Shown: piece after piece, positions 6,063 through 9,171 of the stretch
How positions within the stretch are numbered: position 1 is the first letter of the stretch
How the letters are laid out: each line of letters starts with the position of its first letter
Assembly (NCBI GenBank): GCA_002317385.1
Contig: DCJH01000021.1
Coordinates: 153,553-162,723, forward strand
DNA length: 9,171 nucleotides
Direction: 5' to 3'
From: Prevotella sp. UBA1705
GTDB taxonomy: Bacteria; Bacteroidota; Bacteroidia; Bacteroidales; Bacteroidaceae
Notes under the pieces: generated by a model
Told to the model about the DNA's origin: nothing
The model's input: the letters and a program-made list of their open reading frames with translations, nothing else
The model's database searches: none
Program-made: the position numbers and the translations under genes

Positions 6063-7510
6063 TTAGTCCAACCTTGATACTCAAAATTGCAGTCTTTGTA
6101 CCTTGCGTTCATCCGGACATAGGTGTGTTTGATCTTGTCGATCACCCAGTCGTGGATGGTTTTGTCGCGTTCCTTGTTCAGCACCACGTCTTTCATCACC
6201 TGGAAATCCTCGGTAATCGTGGCCTTATGCCCATCGGTCCTGCTCTTCAGGCGTACTACAGCCGCCACGGTCTTGCCTTTGCTGTTGATCATGGTGAACG
6301 GAGCGGACACCTCGCCCACCTTCAACGTGTCGACCACGCGGGCCACCTCAGTGGGCAGCTCTTTCATCTGGAAGCGCGAGGTCATACCCTCAGCAGTGGC
6401 ATTCGACATCAATCCACGGTTGTTCTTCGTGTCCTTGTCGTCGGAAAGATAGGAGGCGGCATCCTCAAAGGAGAACTTTCCGGCCCGGATATCGTTGCTG
6501 ATGGAGTCGAGCTGATGCTCGGCAGCGGTAATCTCATCGGGCGAAACCTTCGGCTTCAGCAGGATATGACGACACTTGATCTTGTCGCCGCGCTTGTCGA
6601 TGAGCTGAATGATGTGATAACCAAACTCAGTTTCCACAATCTTTGAGATTTTTTTGGGGTCGGTCAGGTTGAAGGCCACACTGGCAAAAGCCGGGTCGAG
6701 CAGTCCACGTCCCACATAGTCCATCTCGCCGCCCTGCCTGGCGGAACCGGGATCCTCAGAGTAAAGACGGGCCAAAGTGGCGAAAGTGGTCTCGCCCTTG
6801 TTCACTCGGTCGGTGAAATTGCGCAGTTCGTCCTTCACACGGTTAATCTCTTCCTGCTTGATCTTGGGCGAACGCTCAATGATCTGCACCTCTACCGCCG
6901 TGGGAACAAAGGGAACACTGTCGGCCGGGAGATTGCGGAAGTAGGCCCTCACGTCGGCCGGCGTCACCTTCACACCCTCTACAAGCTTCTGCTTCATCTT
7001 CTGGATGAGCTGCTGATTCTTAAAATCGTCGTGCAGATCTGAACGCATCTCGTTGACCGTCTGCTTGCGATATTCCTCCAGTTTCTCCTGACTTCCAGCG
7101 GCTTCAATCCATCGACTGATCTGCTGGTCTACGCCAGCGGCAATCTCCGACTCGGTAACTTCTATGGAGTCGATGGCTGCCTGATGGAGGAAGAGTTTCT
7201 GCACGGCCAGCTGCTCGGGTATCGAACAGTCGGGGTTGCCTCCCCAGTTGATACCCTCGGCCATGCCCTGCATGCGCATCATCTCGATATCCGACTTGAG
7301 GATAGGCTCATCGCCTACCACCCAGACCACTTCGTCGACCACGCTTCCCTCGGGAGCGGGAGCCTCTTCGGGCTTAGCTGTTTTCTCCGTGGGCACGGTA
7401 TCGCCCACATTCACCTGGGTAGCGGCGCGATTGACCTGCCAGCCTGCCATGGCCGAAAGGCCCATCGGCAGGACTACTGCCGCAAATATTGATATATGTC
7501 TGATTCTCAT
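6059..7510 (-). CDS. SurA-like periplasmic chaperone with two parvulin domains
   Basis: A 483-residue exported protein resembling SurA, which escorts unfolded outer-membrane proteins to the Bam complex. An N-terminal signal (IRHISIFAAVVLPMGLSAMA) is followed by a proline- and glutamate-rich spacer. Next come a SurA-type N-domain (about 57-180: VVWVVGDEPILKSDI and the helical stretch after it) and two parvulin-like domains at about 205-305 and 312-423. Domain 1 has YSEDPGSARQGGEMDYVG and GYHIIQL (His299), but VQIIERSP where the first histidine is usual. Domain 2 has RHILLKP (His315), but its last strand reads KTVAAVVRL instead of GYHI. Each domain thus seems to miss one of the two usual histidines, so chaperone action without much isomerase activity is plausible. 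It starts 9 nt after the upstream isomerase gene and overlaps the OstA-like gene by ATGA. Confidence 0.92.
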   Translation of the reverse strand: MRIRHISIFAAVVLPMGLSAMAGWQVNRAATQVNVGDTVPTEKTAKPEEAPAPEGSVVDEVVWVVGDEPILKSDIEMMRMQGMAEGINWGGNPDCSIPEQLAVQKLFLHQAAIDSIEVTESEIAAGVDQQISRWIEAAGSQEKLEEYRKQTVNEMRSDLHDDFKNQQLIQKMKQKLVEGVKVTPADVRAYFRNLPADSVPFVPTAVEVQIIERSPKIKQEEINRVKDELRNFTDRVNKGETTFATLARLYSEDPGSARQGGEMDYVGRGLLDPAFASVAFNLTDPKKISKIVETEFGYHIIQLIDKRGDKIKCRHILLKPKVSPDEITAAEHQLDSISNDIRAGKFSFEDAASYLSDDKDTKNNRGLMSNATAEGMTSRFQMKELPTEVARVVDTLKVGEVSAPFTMINSKGKTVAAVVRLKSRTDGHKATITEDFQVMKDVVLNKERDKTIHDWVIDKIKHTYVRMNARYKDCNFEYQGWTK

Positions 7511-7519
7511 ACTTACAGT

Positions 7520-8941
7520 TTAGTGCTTGTTCACGGTCTTGAGTACCTCATCATCAACCACCACCGGATAGCGTTGGCGGAGCTGGTCCACCCACTGCTT
7601 CTCCAGATATTCCTGATAGTCGGTCACCACAAGGGCCTTCACATCTTCCATCTCCTTGGGGGCTTTGAGCTTCTTGCCATACACAGCCGTGTAGGGATAG
7701 TCCTTCACCGGTGCAGACACCGTGTCCTTGCCAAAGATATTCTTGTCAACCAAGGCATTGTCGCCCTGCTTGAAAATGCCCTTTTCCACACGGATGCGGA
7801 GCATGGAGTCGGCATTGAAGGTCTTGCGGAGCTTCTCTGCCCACTGGTCAAATGCCAGCCCCTTCACCGCCTTCTGCACGGCCTTGATGTCGGCCTCATT
7901 GCGTGTGCAGTAGGCGATGCCCTTGAATCGAGGCTGCTCCCACTTATAGTTTTTCTTATTCTTGCCAAAGAAACTCTGCAGCCCACGCTCGTCTTTCTGC
8001 GCCTTGTCCCACACAGTACGGTTGCTGATCTCATAGAGCAGCAGTCCGTCGTGGTATTCCTGGATGAGGTACTTCAGGCTCGGATCCTGAGCTTCCATCT
8101 CCAATTTCTTCTGTTCCAGCACCTTCTCGGGCGTGGTCTGCTCCTGCTTGGCCATTGCATCGAGCTTCTGACTGGCAATCTGGTCGCGCAGCCCGCGCTG
8201 GTCGATATACTTCATGATGGCTTCGCGCTGGCTCGCATAGTCGTAGAAGTTCTGGTGTGACTTCTTCAAAATGATATGCCAGCCGGCCGGAGAGGTAAAC
8301 GGCTGACTCAGCTCGCCGTCCTTCAGGCTCCACGCCTGGTCCTCAAACTCCTTCAGGGTCTGACCCTTGACGATGATGGGGAGCTCGCCGCCGTTGACAG
8401 CCGAGCCCGGATCCTGCGACACCTTCTTGGCCAGAGCGGCAAAGTCGGCACCACCCTTGAGCGCCTTGTAAATGGAGTCGATGCGAAGTTTGGCCACTCG
8501 CTGCTCGTCGGGAGTGGCCTTCTGCTTCATCAGGATAAGGATGTGGGCCACCTTCACCATGCCTCCATTGTTGTCTATCTGCTGCTGGGTCTGGTTGTAA
8601 ATCTTCTTGGCCTCAGCCTCCATATCGGCATCTGTCACCAGCGCCGGGCGGATTTGCTGGTCGCGATAGCCGGCAAACTCCTGCTGAAACGACTTCATCG
8701 TGTCCAACCGTGCCTCCTTGGCGGCCTCCACCTTGAGCTTATAGTTCACAAAGAGGGGCACATAGTCCTTCACGCTCTTCTTGTCGATCACGCCCTCGGC
8801 GTTGTTTTTGTTGTATGAATACTCAAATTCTGATCGTGGCACAGGCTTGCCATTGATGGTCATCACAATGGGATCTGCACTCTGGGCAAAAGACAAGGTG
8901 CCACACATTAGCATGGCGCCCAACAACAGTTTTGCTTTCAT
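7520..8941 (-). CDS. Periplasmic parvulin-type peptidyl-prolyl cis-trans isomerase
   Basis: A 473-residue protein with a clear signal peptide (MKAKLLLGAMLMCGTLSFA, cleavage expected before Gln20). Cys13 is not in a lipobox context, so I read it as a soluble exported protein. A helical N-domain (about 25-125) precedes one complete parvulin domain at about 130-228: VAHILILMK (His133), ADFAALAKKVSQDPGSAVNGGEL, and the closing GWHIILKK (His222). Both usual histidines are present, so this domain is likely active on proline bonds. The remaining 245 residues match no motif I know and are rich in lysine and aromatic residues (for example NKKNYKWEQPRFKGIAY, 328-344). It probably works beside the SurA-like protein in the periplasm, handling outer-membrane or secreted clients. 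It follows guaB by 82 nt, with no -7 element seen in the gap. Confidence 0.94.
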   Translation of the reverse strand: MKAKLLLGAMLMCGTLSFAQSADPIVMTINGKPVPRSEFEYSYNKNNAEGVIDKKSVKDYVPLFVNYKLKVEAAKEARLDTMKSFQQEFAGYRDQQIRPALVTDADMEAEAKKIYNQTQQQIDNNGGMVKVAHILILMKQKATPDEQRVAKLRIDSIYKALKGGADFAALAKKVSQDPGSAVNGGELPIIVKGQTLKEFEDQAWSLKDGELSQPFTSPAGWHIILKKSHQNFYDYASQREAIMKYIDQRGLRDQIASQKLDAMAKQEQTTPEKVLEQKKLEMEAQDPSLKYLIQEYHDGLLLYEISNRTVWDKAQKDERGLQSFFGKNKKNYKWEQPRFKGIAYCTRNEADIKAVQKAVKGLAFDQWAEKLRKTFNADSMLRIRVEKGIFKQGDNALVDKNIFGKDTVSAPVKDYPYTAVYGKKLKAPKEMEDVKALVVTDYQEYLEKQWVDQLRQRYPVVVDDEVLKTVNKH

Positions 8942-8962
8942 TACGAATGTTTAATTATTGAC

Positions 8963-9023
8963 TCAAGACGCCAGGGAGCGGCCCATTGAGGCCGCCCACC
9001 CTGTCGCCTTGTCGGCTTCTTGA
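8963..9023 (-). promoter_or_regulatory. GC-rich stem-loop in the guaB-isomerase gap
   Basis: Starting right after the guaB stop codon, the minus strand can fold almost completely. The outer pair is TCAAGA (9023-9018) with TCTTGA (8968-8963). The middle pairs are CAGGG with CCCTG, and the core is GCGGCC with GGCCGC around TCAATG. No T-run follows (the next bases are GTCAATAATTAAAC), so it is not a classical terminator. It may protect the 3' end of a processed guaB message or set the ratio of guaB to downstream expression. This is a structural reading by eye, with no folding energy computed. Confidence 0.5.
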
Positions 9024-9171
9024 TTATTCAGGACGCGAATAATTGGGGGCCTCGCTCGTGATGGCGATATCGTGGGGATGGCTCTCCAGCACGCCGGCAT
9101 TGGTGATGCGCACGAACTTGGCATCGTGCAGCGTCTCAATCGACGATGCTCCGCAGTAGCCCATGCCTGAG
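9024..9171 (-). CDS. guaB: Inosine-5'-monophosphate dehydrogenase, C-terminal 48 residues
   Basis: The window edge cuts this gene, leaving the last 48 codons and the TAA stop. The enzyme oxidises IMP to XMP with NAD+, the committed step to guanine nucleotides in the cytoplasm. The visible end reads SGMGYCGASSIETL, then AKFVRITNAGVLESHPHD and ITSEAPNYSRPE. GMGYCGA, the VRIT-AG-ESHPHD block and the EAPNY end are hallmarks of the IMP dehydrogenase C-terminus. Nothing suggests decay. It is the most upstream visible gene in the same direction as the envelope and mutL cluster, but the structured gap after it leaves open whether they share a transcript. Confidence 0.93.
   Translation of the reverse strand, partial: SGMGYCGASSIETLHDAKFVRITNAGVLESHPHDIAITSEAPNYSRPE

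Noticed and set aside
7496..8260. A 254-codon plus-strand open frame antisense to the isomerase gene, with one at 8276-8818.
   Set aside because: Leucine- and histidine-rich shadow frames opposite a convincing exported isomerase; not membrane proteins in their own right.
8942..8962. Promoter in front of the isomerase gene at 8941.
   Set aside because: The A/T-rich bases there contain no TAnnTTTG match; only weak resemblance.

Overview
This window is core-genome sequence from a member of the Bacteroidota, most probably the Bacteroidales and perhaps the Prevotella group. Three things point there. Two promoters carry the TAnnTTTG -7 element typical of this phylum. The OmpA-type porin, the OstA-like protein, the paired parvulin-type folding factors and the MutL all look like the Bacteroidales forms. 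Start codons follow A/T-rich leaders with little Shine-Dalgarno character. The genus is an inference. Every gene I can support lies on the minus strand, so transcription runs from position 9171 towards position 1.

Layout from right to left in transcription order: the 3' end of guaB (IMP dehydrogenase, 9024-9171, cut by the window edge); an 82-nt gap holding a GC-rich stem-loop; a single-domain parvulin-type peptidyl-prolyl isomerase (7520-8941); a SurA-like periplasmic chaperone with two parvulin domains (6059-7510); a membrane-anchored OstA/LptA-like protein (4302-6062); a 100-residue protein with a C-terminal membrane anchor (3997-4299); and mutL (2132-4000). The gaps from the first isomerase to mutL are 9 nt, a 4-nt ATGA overlap, 2 nt and another 4-nt ATGA overlap, so these five genes look like one translationally coupled operon, possibly continuing from guaB. 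Three of its members fit envelope biogenesis: chaperones for outer-membrane proteins crossing the periplasm, and an OstA-fold protein for lipopolysaccharide transport. mutL, for mismatch repair, rides at the end.

Downstream is a separate unit: a -7 element and a palindrome (2008-2030), an OmpA-family outer-membrane protein (798-1955) that would be a natural client of the chaperones, and a strong hairpin terminator (703-747). A stretch of about 610 nt without a convincing gene follows (99-712), then the promoter and 5' part of a tRNA-Val gene (1-98).

I found no mobile element, CRISPR array, defence system or clearly new multi-gene system. The points most worth a second look are a MutL without endonuclease motifs, a SurA-like protein whose two parvulin domains each lack one of the usual histidines, a palindrome at the expected transcription start of the porin gene, the structured guaB-isomerase gap, and the empty region with nested inverted repeats.
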